Of a stretch of 64,000 nucleotides of DNA, positions 48,912 to 57,320 are shown piece after piece. Origin of the DNA: Micromonospora sp. MH99 (GTDB lineage Bacteria; Actinomycetota; Actinomycetes; Mycobacteriales; Micromonosporaceae); assembly GCF_021442385.1 (NCBI RefSeq), contig NZ_MUZA01000026.1, positions 1 through 64,000 on the forward strand, read 5' to 3'. Numbering within the stretch: position 1 is the first letter of the stretch; the number at the start of each line of letters is the position of its first letter. Under the pieces are notes generated by a model that worked only from the letters and a program-made list of their open reading frames with translations, did not search any database and had not been told where the DNA came from. The position numbers and the translations under genes are program-made.

Positions 48912-50190
48912 CGTCGCCGTCCAGCACCGCGTCGGAGGTGCCCGGGGCGGCCAGGGCGTCCCGGTCGCGCCAGTCCCGAGGCAGCGAGTGGTCCAGTACG
49001 TCGTCGACGGTCACGGCGCCGACCAGCCGGTTGCTCCGGTCGATCACCGGCATGGCGACGAGGTCGTAGGTGGCCATCCGGCGGGTGATCTCCGGCAGTG
49101 GGGTGGTGGGACGCAGCGGGTCGATGTCGTTGACCACCACCTTGCCCAGCAGGTCGGCCGGCGGTTCACGCAGCAACGCCTGGAAGTGCACCATGCCCAG
49201 GTAGCGGCCGGTCGGGGTGTTCTGCGGGGCCCGGGTCACGAAGACCTGGGCGGCGATGGCGGGGGAGAGCTGCGGCTCCCGGATCCGCGCCAGCGCCTCG
49301 GCGACCGTGGCGTCCGGCGGCAGGATGACCGGCTCCGAGGTCATCACGCTGCCCGCCGTGCCCGGGGTGTACTTGAGCAGCTGCCGGACCGGGTCGGCCT
49401 CGTCCGGCTCCATCAGGTCCAGCAGCACATCCTGCTCCGGTGGGGGCAGCTCGTTGAGCAGGTCCGCCGCGTCGTCCGGGTCCATCTCCTCCAGCACGTC
49501 CGCGGCCCGTTCCCGGTCCAGCGCGGCGAGGATCTCCACCTGGTCGTGCTCCGGCAGCTCGCTGAGCACGTCGGCCAGCCGCTCGTCGTTCAACGCCGCC
49601 GCGACCTCGTTGCGCCGAGCGTCGGGCAGGTCCTGCAGCGCGTTGGCCAGGTCAGCCGGGCGCATGTCCTCCAGGACGGCGAGCAGGTTCGCAGTACCCC
49701 GGTTGTCGGCGATGCCGCTGAGCCCGCGTACCCGGTCCCAGTCGACCTGGTGCAGGTGGCCGCGGCGGCTGAGCCGGCCGGTCTGCTCGCGGACCGCGAC
49801 CCGGCTGAGCGACCATTCGCCGCCGCGCGTGCACTCCATCGCGACGTCCACCACCGCGCCGGGCTGGCCGCCCGGTTCGAGCTGTACGCGCCGGTCCAGC
49901 AGCTCCTGGAGCACCAGCAGCTCGTTCGGGCGCTTCTCGAAGCGTCGCAGGTTGAGGGTGCCGGAGCCGAGGACCACCGCGTCCGCGTCGATCGAGGTGA
50001 TGCGGTTGATGGACAGGAAGATCCGTCGGCGCATCGGCATCTCGGCGACGAGACCCACCACCTCGGGGGGTCGCTTGGTCGCCCGCAGCCGTGCCACGGC
50101 GTCACGAACCCGCCCCACCTGGTCGCCGTTCGGATCGAAGACGGCGACTCCGGCGAGGCGGGCGATGTAGACCCGGGTCGGCGTGCTCAC
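48904..50190 (-). CDS. MgtE N-domain and CBS-domain protein without membrane channel
   Basis: A 428-residue soluble protein. A PRC-barrel-like N-terminus (about 1-130) is followed by the MgtE intracellular superhelical domain (about 165-290, with repeated LPDARRNEVAAALNDERLADVLSELPEHDQVEIL units) and a CBS pair (about 295-415, VMTSEPVILPPDATV and VAMPVIDRSNRLVGAVTVDDVLD). The transmembrane Mg2+ channel of true MgtE is missing, so this is a sensor/regulatory module; the DUF1003 protein is the obvious membrane partner. The start GTG 50190 matches the family N-terminus. Only 33 bp separate it from divergent phzF. Confidence 0.87.
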   Translation of the reverse strand: MSTPTRVYIARLAGVAVFDPNGDQVGRVRDAVARLRATKRPPEVVGLVAEMPMRRRIFLSINRITSIDADAVVLGSGTLNLRRFEKRPNELLVLQELLDRRVQLEPGGQPGAVVDVAMECTRGGEWSLSRVAVREQTGRLSRRGHLHQVDWDRVRGLSGIADNRGTANLLAVLEDMRPADLANALQDLPDARRNEVAAALNDERLADVLSELPEHDQVEILAALDRERAADVLEEMDPDDAADLLNELPPPEQDVLLDLMEPDEADPVRQLLKYTPGTAGSVMTSEPVILPPDATVAEALARIREPQLSPAIAAQVFVTRAPQNTPTGRYLGMVHFQALLREPPADLLGKVVVNDIDPLRPTTPLPEITRRMATYDLVAMPVIDRSNRLVGAVTVDDVLDHSLPRDWRDRDALAAPGTSDAVLDGDGG

Positions 50191-50209
50191 GGGCACCAGC
50201 CTAAGCGCC

Positions 50210-50215
50210 TAGTGT
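50210..50215 (+). promoter_or_regulatory. -10 element (TAGTGT) of phzF-like gene
   Basis: TAGTGT lies 8 bp before the ATG, within the 33-bp gap to the divergent MgtE-like gene. Any -35 element must lie inside that gene's first codons. Translation is probably leaderless. Confidence 0.5.
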
Positions 50216-50223
50216 TTATCAAC

Positions 50224-51099
50224 ATGTCGACCTTGGCCTACGAGATCGTTGACGTCTTCACCGACCGCCCGTTCGCCGGCAACCCGCTGGCCGTGGTGTT
50301 CGGCGCGGAGGCGTTGGCCACCGAGCAGATGCAGGCGCTCGCGCTGGAGTTCAACCTCTCCGAGACGGTGTTCGTGCTGCCGCCGACCCAGGTGGGGGCC
50401 ACCTACCGGGCCCGCATCTTCACGCCGGCCGAGGAGTTGCCGTTCGCCGGGCACCCGAGTGTCGGCGCGGCGGTCACCGCGAGTCGGCGCGGGATGTTCG
50501 GTGTGGGGCAGGTCACCCAGGAGTGTGGCGCGGGTGTGCTGCCGATCGAGGTGACCGCGACCGGCGCGACGCTCACCGGAGGCAGCCCCACCCTCGGTCC
50601 CGAGCTGGATCCGGAGCCGTTGCTGGAGATCGCCGGGCTGGTCGCGGATGACCATGACCAGGCCGGACCCGCCCCTCGGGTGGCCGGCTGCGGGCTGGAG
50701 TTTCCCTACCTGCCGGTCCGTCCGGAAGCGGTGGCCAGGGCGCGGGTGAACCCGGCGGCGGCGGAACGGTACGGGGTGGCGCACGTCAGCGTCTTCTCCT
50801 GGGACGCCGGCACGCAAACCGCGCACGCCCGGGTCTTCGTGCCGGGGCTCGGCGTTCCGGAGGACCCGGCGACCGGCTCGGCGGCGCTCGGGCTCGGCGT
50901 CTGGCTGGTGGCGACCGGCCTGCTGCCGGGCGACGGCCTGGCGCACTACGCGGTGCGCCAGGGCATCGAGATGAACCGTCCCTCCGCGCTGGCCTGCACG
51001 GTGACCGCGGCGAACGGTGTGGCAGTCGGCGCGACAGTCGCCGGTCAGGTGATGCCGGTGGCCCGGGGCGAGATCGCCGTGCCGCCGTTCGTGGGCTGA
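50224..51099 (+). CDS. PhzF family isomerase
   Basis: A 291-residue protein with the diaminopimelate-epimerase-like double fold of the PhzF family. The conserved motifs are DVFTDRPFAGNPLAVVF, the catalytic Glu in FNLSETVFV, LPFAGHPSVGAA and EDPATGSAALGLG. Only phenazine producers use PhzF for phenazines; most actinobacterial members have unknown substrates, and there are no other phz genes here. It starts at ATG 50224, with no ribosome-binding site. Confidence 0.9.
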   Translation: MSTLAYEIVDVFTDRPFAGNPLAVVFGAEALATEQMQALALEFNLSETVFVLPPTQVGATYRARIFTPAEELPFAGHPSVGAAVTASRRGMFGVGQVTQECGAGVLPIEVTATGATLTGGSPTLGPELDPEPLLEIAGLVADDHDQAGPAPRVAGCGLEFPYLPVRPEAVARARVNPAAAERYGVAHVSVFSWDAGTQTAHARVFVPGLGVPEDPATGSAALGLGVWLVATGLLPGDGLAHYAVRQGIEMNRPSALACTVTAANGVAVGATVAGQVMPVARGEIAVPPFVG

Positions 51100-51129
51100 G
51101 CGACGGTGCCGATGCGGGAGAATGCCTGT

Positions 51130-51642
51130 GTGACGGACGAGAATGCCTCCGCTGGCACGCCGCTGGTCGACGAGGCGATGAAGAAGGCCGCGGTGGCCTG
51201 GGTCAGCGTGTCCGGTGGCCCGGCGCTCGCGCTCTGGTGCGCGCCGCTGGAGGGTGCGCTCCTCGTGGTGAGTGGGCCGGGCGAGCAGGCCGCGCCGGGG
51301 CTGGCCGACGCGACCGAGGCGCAGGTCACCCTGCGCGGCGACCACGGAGGCCGGATCGTCACCTGGCCGGCCCGGGTGACCCGGCTGGCACCGGGCACCG
51401 ACGAGTGGGACACCACCGCGCCGCTGGTGGCTGCCAAGCGCCTGAACGCGCCCGGCCCGACCGCCGATCTGGTGGCCCGCTGGGCCGCCGAGGGTTGCGC
51501 GGTGAACCGACTCGTCCCGGCCGGTGAGCCGCTGACCGGCGCCGGCCTGCCGTCCGACGCGCAGGCCGAGCAGCCTCGGGAGACTCCGGCGGTCCGCGCC
51601 ACCCGCAAGCCGTTCCGCCTGCACCGGGTCCGCCGCCGCTGA
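51130..51642 (+). CDS. Conserved hypothetical protein
   Basis: A 170-residue protein I cannot assign. The core (about 12-120) looks like a beta-barrel of the flavin-reductase/pyridoxamine-oxidase-like type (AWVSVSGGPALALWCAPLEGALLVVSG ... VTLRGDHGGRIVTWPARVTRL), and the tail is Arg-rich. It starts 30 bp after the PhzF stop, so co-transcription is likely. The start GTG 51130 is preferred; ATG 51112 is possible. It is convergent with a HAD phosphatase gene. Confidence 0.6.
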   Translation: MTDENASAGTPLVDEAMKKAAVAWVSVSGGPALALWCAPLEGALLVVSGPGEQAAPGLADATEAQVTLRGDHGGRIVTWPARVTRLAPGTDEWDTTAPLVAAKRLNAPGPTADLVARWAAEGCAVNRLVPAGEPLTGAGLPSDAQAEQPRETPAVRATRKPFRLHRVRRR

Positions 51643-51659
51643 CCACGGGCCCGGCTCGG

Positions 51660-52385
51660 TCAGGCCGCCGGACCGCCCGCGCCGACGGCAGCGACTCCGG
51701 CGACGGTGCCCACCAGGTCGAGCACCTCGCGCAGGGTGCCCAGCGTGCGGCCGCGCCACTCCCGGTCCGCGTTGAACACCATGTGCTCGGCCAGGTCGGG
51801 CGCGGCCAGCCGGACGGCGGTCATCCCGGCCCGTTCGGCGCCGGTCAACTCCTGGCTGCCGCCGTCGCCCACGTACAGGCACTCGTGCGGCGCGAGCCCG
51901 AGCCGACTACACGCGGTCAGGTAGAGCGCCGCGTCCGGCTTGCAGCGTCCGACCTGCACGGAGAAGACCCGCACGTCGAGCAGGGGCGCGATCGGGAGCT
52001 GCGGCAGGAACGCCGGCAGTTCGTGCGTACAGTCGCTGACCACGCCGGTGCGCAGGCCGCGCTGCCGCAGCGCCGCCAGCACGGGCACGGCGTCGGCCCG
52101 CAGCCGGGTGTCCGCGCGGACCGCGCGGTGCCGGGACGCCACCGCCGCCCGCAGCGCACTGTCACTCGGGTGTACGCCCGCCTGGCCGCACACCCACCGC
52201 AGGGTCGCCTCGGCGTTGCCGAGCCGGCCGGTGGCCCGCTCGTAGTAGGTGCGATTGAGCACCTCGGTAAGCGTCTCGGTGGGGCAGCCGAGCAGTTCCG
52301 CGGTGCCGAGGTGCGCGGCGCCGCGCTGGACCGAACGGGTCAGCGTGCCGAAGAAGTCGAACAGCACCGCCTGGAAGTCGGGCAT
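51660..52385 (-). CDS. HAD family hydrolase
   Basis: A 241-residue haloacid-dehalogenase-type phosphatase. Motif I is VLFDFFGTL (nucleophile Asp in the first D; the second D of DxD is Phe), motif II VVSDCT, motif III KPDAALY and motif IV YVGDGGSQE. A cap domain sits between I and II. Replacement of the DxD acid/base suggests altered or weak phosphatase activity, as in dehalogenase-like members. It starts at ATG 52385 and is divergent from a DMT transporter across about 105 bp. Confidence 0.85.
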   Translation of the reverse strand: MPDFQAVLFDFFGTLTRSVQRGAAHLGTAELLGCPTETLTEVLNRTYYERATGRLGNAEATLRWVCGQAGVHPSDSALRAAVASRHRAVRADTRLRADAVPVLAALRQRGLRTGVVSDCTHELPAFLPQLPIAPLLDVRVFSVQVGRCKPDAALYLTACSRLGLAPHECLYVGDGGSQELTGAERAGMTAVRLAAPDLAEHMVFNADREWRGRTLGTLREVLDLVGTVAGVAAVGAGGPAA

Positions 52386-52491
52386 GGGGGAGCGCCTCCG
52401 CGCGGTCGAGGGTCGTCGGCGCGAACGCGCGTGATCGTAACGGAGTGCTGACGGTCCGTGTTGCCCGCGATTCGTGTGACCATTGCTTCCC

Positions 52492-53451
52492 GTGCCCCCT
52501 GGATCTCCCCGCCCGCCGCTGGATCCGCTGACCACCGGCGCGGTCGGCCTGGCAGTTGTCGCCGTGTCGTCGTCCGCGCCGCTGATCGCGTACGCCGCCG
52601 CCCCCGCGCTGGCCATCGCCTTCTGGCGCAACCTGCTCGCGGTGGCCGTGCTGAGCCCGTTCTCGCTGGCCCGGCGCCGCGCCGAGTTCCGCGCGTTGGC
52701 GAGCCGGGCCGGCCGGCGGGAGGGCCTGTTCTGCGTACTCTCCGGGGTCGCGCTGGCCGGGCACTTCGCGACCTGGGTGCCGAGCGCCCAGCTCACCTCG
52801 GTCGCCGCGGCCACCGCGCTGGGTGCCACGCAGCCGGTCTGGCAGGGGCTGATCGCCCGGGGTCAGGGGCGGCGGCTGCCCCCTGTGGTGTGGGTCGGCA
52901 TCGCGGTGGCCGTCGGTGGCGCGGTGATCGCCACCGGGGCGGACGTGGGCATCTCCGGCCGAGCCGTCGTCGGCGACCTGCTGGCGGTGACCGGCGGCAT
53001 GTTCGCCGCCGTCTACACCGCCTTCGGTGAACGGGCCCGCGCCAGCATCAGCACCACCACCTACACGACCATCTGCTACGGCATCTGCGCGTCGATCCTG
53101 CTGGTGATCTGCCTGGTCGGCGGGGTCCGGATGACCGGCTTCGACACTCGGACCTGGTTGGCGATCCTGGCCCTGGTGGCGGGCGCCCAGCTGCTCGGGC
53201 ACTCGATGTTCAACTACGCCCTGAAGAAGATCGCCGCGACCACTGTGAGCGTGCTGATCCTGCTGGAGGCCCCCGGCGCGGCCCTTCTCGGTTGGGCCTG
53301 GCTGCACCAGGTGCCCCGCCCGTACGCGCTGCTGGGCATGGCGGTGCTGCTGGTCGGGGTCGTCGTGGTGGTGGTGGGCGGTGCCCGTGCGGGCCGCCGC
53401 GCCACGCCGCCCACTCCGCTCCCGGCCGACGCCGCCCCGCTGGAGAGCTGA
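52492..53451 (+). CDS. DMT superfamily (EamA) transporter
   Basis: A 319-residue integral membrane protein with ten helices in two EamA repeats, as in the drug/metabolite transporter family. Motifs include AIAFWRNLLAVAVLSPF and the second-repeat GDLLAVTGGMFAAVYTAFGE. Such proteins export amino acids or other metabolites; the substrate is unknown. The start is GTG 52492 (an upstream TTG at 52483 is also in frame). It ends 6 bp from the convergent P-loop gene. Confidence 0.87.
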   Translation: MPPGSPRPPLDPLTTGAVGLAVVAVSSSAPLIAYAAAPALAIAFWRNLLAVAVLSPFSLARRRAEFRALASRAGRREGLFCVLSGVALAGHFATWVPSAQLTSVAAATALGATQPVWQGLIARGQGRRLPPVVWVGIAVAVGGAVIATGADVGISGRAVVGDLLAVTGGMFAAVYTAFGERARASISTTTYTTICYGICASILLVICLVGGVRMTGFDTRTWLAILALVAGAQLLGHSMFNYALKKIAATTVSVLILLEAPGAALLGWAWLHQVPRPYALLGMAVLLVGVVVVVVGGARAGRRATPPTPLPADAAPLES

Positions 53452-53457
53452 CCGCTC

Positions 53458-54102
53458 TCACAGGTACGGCGCGAAGTGCTCCTGCACCACGTCGGTCAGC
53501 TCCTCGCCGTCGAGCGTGCCGTCGACGCGGATCACCCGTACGCCCAGCCGTTTCGCCTGCGCCGCCGCGTCCGCCGCCACCAGTTCGTCGCGTGCCCACC
53601 GGTTGCGCAGCGCCCGTTCCGGGTCGCTGACCCCGGCGGGGACCGCCCGCGCCCGCGGCAGTCGGGCGATCTGCTGGGCACGGAACTCGGCGGTGGGCAC
53701 CAGCACCACCATCTGCCGTACCGATTCGACGACCGGTGCCACCAGTTCGGGGCGCAGTCCCCAGCCCTCGGCCACCATGCGGCGGGCGGGAACGAGGGCG
53801 CTCAGGTCGTCCATGACCCAGTCGAAGCGGCGGGGGAAACTCGCGAGCGTGTCGGCGGCCATCCGGGCCGGGTCGGTGCGCACCCAGGTGGTGTCCGGGT
53901 CGGGCCCGGCGGGCGGTTCGCCCCGCCGGACCCGGTCGGCGACCCGCCGGTCGTCGTGGCCGCGGGCGTCGTGTCGGTCGTAGAGGTACGTGGTCAGTCC
54001 GTGTCGCAGGGTCAGGTTCACGGCGACCGTGGACTTGCCGGCCCACTGTCCACCGCCGATCCAGAGGGCCTGCCGGGCGGTGGCTGTCGCATCGAAATCC
54101 AT
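53458..54102 (-). CDS. P-loop nucleoside kinase-like ATPase
   Basis: A 214-residue protein with Walker A GGQWAGKST (17-25) and an Asp-rich WVMDDLSAL Walker B-like strand at about 92-100. An LID-like Arg-rich region (ARLPRARAV...RNRWARDEL) follows. The order suggests a small-molecule or adenylate-type kinase, but the substrate is unknown. It starts at ATG 54102. Its 5' side is a 310-bp gap that carries a 43-bp palindrome. Confidence 0.72.
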   Translation of the reverse strand: MDFDATATARQALWIGGGQWAGKSTVAVNLTLRHGLTTYLYDRHDARGHDDRRVADRVRRGEPPAGPDPDTTWVRTDPARMAADTLASFPRRFDWVMDDLSALVPARRMVAEGWGLRPELVAPVVESVRQMVVLVPTAEFRAQQIARLPRARAVPAGVSDPERALRNRWARDELVAADAAAQAKRLGVRVIRVDGTLDGEELTDVVQEHFAPYL

Positions 54103-54250
54103 GCCTCGACCCTGGCCCTCGAACAGTCCAAGATCAAGTCTTGTTCCGGCCCACCACCACGTGATGAAGTAGGGGAAGAGGCGGATCTCTGCCTCCGCGC
54201 GGCGCTCAGCCGGTTGTCCTACGGCCAACCCGACCTGCCCTTCCCGGCCT

Positions 54251-54298
54251 GCTTCGCGCGGCCCGCGCGGTCCGCTTCGCGCGGCCCGGCCGCGAAGC
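54251..54298. repeat. Direct repeats GCTTCGCGCGGCCCG with an inverted third copy
   Basis: The 15-bp unit occurs at 54251-54265 and 54274-54288 (23-bp period). The second copy can pair its GCTTCGCG with CGCGAAGC at 54291-54298 as a hairpin. It lies directly beside the 43-bp palindrome. Confidence 0.7.
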
Positions 54299-54312
54299 GC
54301 ATGTTGAACAGA

Positions 54313-54355
54313 TCTTGGACAGTTTCCGTTGGCCGCCAACGGAAACTGTCCAAGA
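54313..54355. repeat. 43-bp perfect palindrome (21-bp arms, 1-bp centre)
   Basis: TCTTGGACAGTTTCCGTTGGC at 54313-54333 is followed by a single C and then its exact reverse complement at 54335-54355. Arms of this length with no loop are unlikely by chance, and the sequence is less GC-rich than its surroundings. It may be a REP/MITE-like dispersed element, a bidirectional terminator or an operator; see findings. Confidence 0.9.
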
Positions 54356-54412
54356 CTGCGAAGAAGTGCCGGGTGGCGCGTCCGCGCCCATGTTCCGCGG
54401 GCCGGGCGGCGG

Positions 54413-54688
54413 TCAGACCTCGTGGACCTCGATGACCCGGGTGTTCGGGGCGGTCTCGCCGAGAGCGGTGCGCAGCGCCGCCCGCTCCGGGTCGACGAGG
54501 AACGACTCGTACCCGGCCCGGTCGTCGAAGGTGATCACGTGGACCTCGGCCCGCCCGTCGGTGCCGCGCAGCCGTCGCTCCAGCCGGCCACCGTGCCGGC
54601 CGAGCAGCGCCAGCACGGTGTCCTCGTAGCGCTGCCCGACGGCCTCGGCTCCGGCCGGATACTCGACGACTGCGACAAGGGTCAGCAT
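54413..54688 (-). CDS. Small ABM/DUF1330-like dimeric barrel protein
   Basis: A 91-residue protein with the ferredoxin-like alpha/beta order of the dimeric alpha-beta barrel group (LTLVAVVEYPAG, then YEDTVLALLGRHGGRLERRL, then VHVITFDDRAGYESFLVDPE). Members include antibiotic-biosynthesis monooxygenases and many without known function. It starts at ATG 54688, 10 bp after the SDR gene, with which it is probably co-transcribed. Confidence 0.7.
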   Translation of the reverse strand: MLTLVAVVEYPAGAEAVGQRYEDTVLALLGRHGGRLERRLRGTDGRAEVHVITFDDRAGYESFLVDPERAALRTALGETAPNTRVIEVHEV

Positions 54689-54698
54689 GACGGCCACG

Positions 54699-55544
54699 CT
54701 ACCCATCGATGCCGACGGCCGTGGCGCTGGCTTCCCAGAGCCGGGCCGCGAGCCGCGGGTCGGCTGCCTTGCGGTACGGCCGGCGGGGCCGGCGGTTGTA
54801 GTAGTACCCCCCGTTGACGAGCCGGGCCGGATCCCGGTTGGCCAGCCAGAGCAGCGTCTCGGCGCCCTTGGAGGGGCTGCGGAACGGCAGGAACCGCATG
54901 CCGAACGCGACAATCGCACTGTCGTTGGCGAACCGGGTACGCACCACGCCGGGGTGGAAGCTGTGCGTGGGGATGTGCGGCCAGCGGCGGGCCGCCTCGG
55001 CGGCGAACAGGATGTTGGCCTGCTTGCTGGTGCCGTACGCGCCCATCGGCCGGTAACGGCTCAGCGGCTTGTTGAGGTCGGCCGGGTCGAGCCCGCCGAA
55101 GCGGTGCGCGCCCGAGGCGGTCACCACTATCCGGCCCACCCGCTCGGCGAGCAGGTTGGTCAGCAGGAAGGGGGCCAGGTGGTTGGCCTGGATCGACAGC
55201 TCGAAGCCGTCGACGGTGGTGAGCGGCTGGAGCGCGATGGCCCCGGCGTTGTTGGCCAGCACATCGATCCGGTCGTACGCGTCGCGCAGCCGCTCGGCGA
55301 GCCCGCGCACGTCGTCGAGCACCGCGAAGTCGGCCCTGAACAACTCGGGCCGCGCGCCCGAGGTCTCCCGGACCCGTTCCGCCGCGGCCTGTAGGCGGGC
55401 CGGATCCCGCCCGACCAGCACCACCTGGTCGCCGCGGCACGCGAAGCTCACCGCGGCGGCCAACCCGATGCCGGAACTGGCCCCGGTCACCACCACCAGT
55501 CGACGCCCAGTGAGATCTTCCACAGGTCCATTCACCCCGGTCAT
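54699..55544 (-). CDS. Short-chain dehydrogenase/reductase (retinol dehydrogenase-like)
   Basis: A 281-residue classical SDR. The NAD(P) motif is TGASSGIG at 20-27, NNAG near 97-100, the catalytic Ser in VTASGAHRFGG and YGTSK around 171-175. The long C-terminal part with SFHPGVVRTRF resembles retinol-dehydrogenase/WWOX-type SDRs. The substrate is unknown. It heads a two-gene unit with the small ABM-like gene and is divergent from the CoA-ester lyase gene. Confidence 0.87.
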   Translation of the reverse strand: MTGVNGPVEDLTGRRLVVVTGASSGIGLAAAVSFACRGDQVVLVGRDPARLQAAAERVRETSGARPELFRADFAVLDDVRGLAERLRDAYDRIDVLANNAGAIALQPLTTVDGFELSIQANHLAPFLLTNLLAERVGRIVVTASGAHRFGGLDPADLNKPLSRYRPMGAYGTSKQANILFAAEAARRWPHIPTHSFHPGVVRTRFANDSAIVAFGMRFLPFRSPSKGAETLLWLANRDPARLVNGGYYYNRRPRRPYRKAADPRLAARLWEASATAVGIDG

Positions 55545-55648
55545 GGCGCGAGGTTACCGTGACGTCACCACGCCCTTTGGGATCGTTAAGTTTTCTTCGG
55601 AGTCACGTGGCGTCGGCGTGTCCGCCGGTCGCTGGAAGGAGCACATTC

Positions 55649-56605
55649 ATGGCCGCAGTCGGTCGTCCCCGCCGGTCCTGCCTGGCCGTGCCGGGTTCCA
55701 GCGTCAAGATGCTCGGCAAGGCGCAGGGTCTCCCCGCCGACCAGGTCTTCCTCGATCTGGAGGACGCCGTGGCCCCGCTTGCCAAGCCGGATGCGCGCAA
55801 GAACATCGTGGCCGCCCTCAACGACGGTGACTGGGCCGGCAAGACCCGGGTGGTCCGGGTCAACGACCTGACGACCCCGTGGACCTACCGGGATGTCATC
55901 GAGGTGGTCGAGGGCGCCGGCGCGAACCTGGACTGCATCATGCTGCCGAAGGTGCAGAACGCCGCGCAGGTGCAGTGGCTGGACCTGACGCTCACCCAGA
56001 TCGAGAAGACGATCGGCCTCGAGGTCGGTCGGATCGGTATCGAGGCGCAGATCGAGAACGCGGCGGGTCTGGTCAACGTGGACGCCATCGCTGCCGCCTC
56101 GCCGCGCGTGGAGACCATCATCTTCGGCCCGGCCGACTTCATGGCGTCGATCAACATGAGGTCGCTGGTGGTCGGCGGCCTGATCCCGGACTACCCGGGC
56201 GACCCGTACCACTACATCCTCATGCGGATCCTGATGGCCGCGCGGATGCACGACAAGCAGGCGATCGACGGCCCGTTCCTGCAGATCCGCGACGTCGACG
56301 GGTTCCGCGAGGTGGCCAAGCGCTCGGCGGCGCTGGGCTTCGACGGCAAGTGGGTGCTGCACCCGGGCCAGATCGACGCCGCCAACGAGGTCTACCAGCC
56401 GGCCCAGGCCGACTACGACCACGCCGAGCTGATCCTCGACGCGTACGAGCACTACACCTCGGAGGCCGGCGGCAAGCTCGGCGCGGTGATGCTCGGCGAC
56501 GAGATGATCGACGAAGCGTCCCGCAAGATGGCGCTGGTGATCGCCGCGAAGGGCCGTGCCGCCGGGATGAGCCGTACCTCGTCGTTCACCCCACCGGCGC
56601 AGTGA
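55649..56605 (+). CDS. HpcH/HpaI-type CoA-ester lyase (malyl/methylmalyl-CoA lyase-like)
   Basis: A 318-residue TIM-barrel lyase of the CitE/Mcl family. It begins with [13 protein letters not shown], then [13 protein letters not shown] (CoA/Mg side), [17 protein letters not shown] with the metal-binding Glu, and [13 protein letters not shown]-malyl-CoA/beta-methylmalyl-CoA lyases of this length cleave methylmalyl-CoA to glyoxylate and propionyl-CoA in the ethylmalonyl-CoA pathway. An acyl-CoA dehydrogenase gene that fits the same pathway lies 2.3 kb downstream. GGAAGGAG precedes the ATG at 55649; the frame upstream to 55559 is not needed. Confidence 0.87.
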   Translation: MAAVGRPRRSCLAVPGSSVKMLGKAQGLPADQVFLDLEDAVAPLAKPDARKNIVAALNDGDWAGKTRVVRVNDLTTPWTYRDVIEVVEGAGANLDCIMLPKVQNAAQVQWLDLTLTQIEKTIGLEVGRIGIEAQIENAAGLVNVDAIAAASPRVETIIFGPADFMASINMRSLVVGGLIPDYPGDPYHYILMRILMAARMHDKQAIDGPFLQIRDVDGFREVAKRSAALGFDGKWVLHPGQIDAANEVYQPAQADYDHAELILDAYEHYTSEAGGKLGAVMLGDEMIDEASRKMALVIAAKGRAAGMSRTSSFTPPAQ

Positions 56606-56678
56606 GTGGCCCGGCCGGGTCGACCGCCGCCGGCTGTCGACCCGACCCGACAAGCGGTGGTACGCCGAGCCGCCGCCC

Positions 56679-57203
56679 TCAGTAGCTGCTGTCGCTGCCT
56701 CCGCCGTTCGCGACCGCGAAGATGATGATGGCGATGTACGCGCCGATGCCCAGCACCATCAGCGCGGTGAGGATCCAGCCGACGATGATGCCGGCCTTCG
56801 CCATGCCCTCGCCGCCCTCACCGCTGGCGCGGATCTGCTTCTGCGCCACGTGGCCGAGGATCGCCCCGATCGGCGAGGTGATGCCGCAGGACGTGACGCC
56901 GACCAGGGCCAGCACCAGCGATGCGATGGCCAGCCCGTTGGTCTTCGGCGGTGGCGGGTAGCCGTAACCGGGGTGCGGCGGGTAGCCGGGCGGGGCGTAC
57001 GCCATCGGCTGTCCCGGGTGTGCCGGCTGCCCCGGCGGCGGCTGCCCGCCCGCGTACGGGTCGACCGGCGCGTACGGGTCCCAGGGGCCGGGCTGGGTGG
57101 GCACCGGCTGGCCGGCGACCAGGGTCGGGTCCGGGGGTGCGCTCGACGGTTGAGCCGACCAGGTGGGGTCGGTCCAACCGCCGGGGGGTGGGGGATTGGT
57201 CAT
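56679..57203 (-). CDS. DUF4190-domain membrane protein
   Basis: A 174-residue protein. The first ~85 residues are Pro/Gly/Tyr-rich and disordered. Then two helices flank the DUF4190 motif ([54 protein letters not shown]), and the tail ends in SDSSY. The function is unknown. A paralogue with the same layout lies 1 kb away on the other side of an SDR gene. Confidence 0.82.
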   Translation of the reverse strand: MTNPPPPGGWTDPTWSAQPSSAPPDPTLVAGQPVPTQPGPWDPYAPVDPYAGGQPPPGQPAHPGQPMAYAPPGYPPHPGYGYPPPPKTNGLAIASLVLALVGVTSCGITSPIGAILGHVAQKQIRASGEGGEGMAKAGIIVGWILTALMVLGIGAYIAIIIFAVANGGGSDSSY

Positions 57204-57320
57204 GCGAACTCTCCGTCGGCTCGGGTGCGCCGACAGAGTAGCCAGGGATGCCTAAACCCGATGCCCCCGCTCCCGGGTGCCGCGTTGCTCGGGCCGGTCG
57301 TAACGGGCAGGATCCCTGGC

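Larger units (their letters stand above)
54103..54412. other. Gap with repeats and a long palindrome
   Basis: No gene. The stretch carries two copies of GCTTCGCGCGGCCCG (54251-54265 and 54274-54288), an inverted CGCGAAGC (54291-54298) and a 43-bp palindrome (54313-54355). The promoter of the P-loop gene must lie near 54110-54170, which is comparatively AT-rich. Confidence 0.6.

Noticed and set aside
48679..50223. Long N-terminal extension of the phzF-like frame
   Set aside because: It runs antisense through the DUF1003 and MgtE-like genes; the PhzF family begins at ATG 50224 behind a -10 box.
50224..51099. Phenazine biosynthesis
   Set aside because: PhzF-family proteins are widespread; no other phz gene is present.
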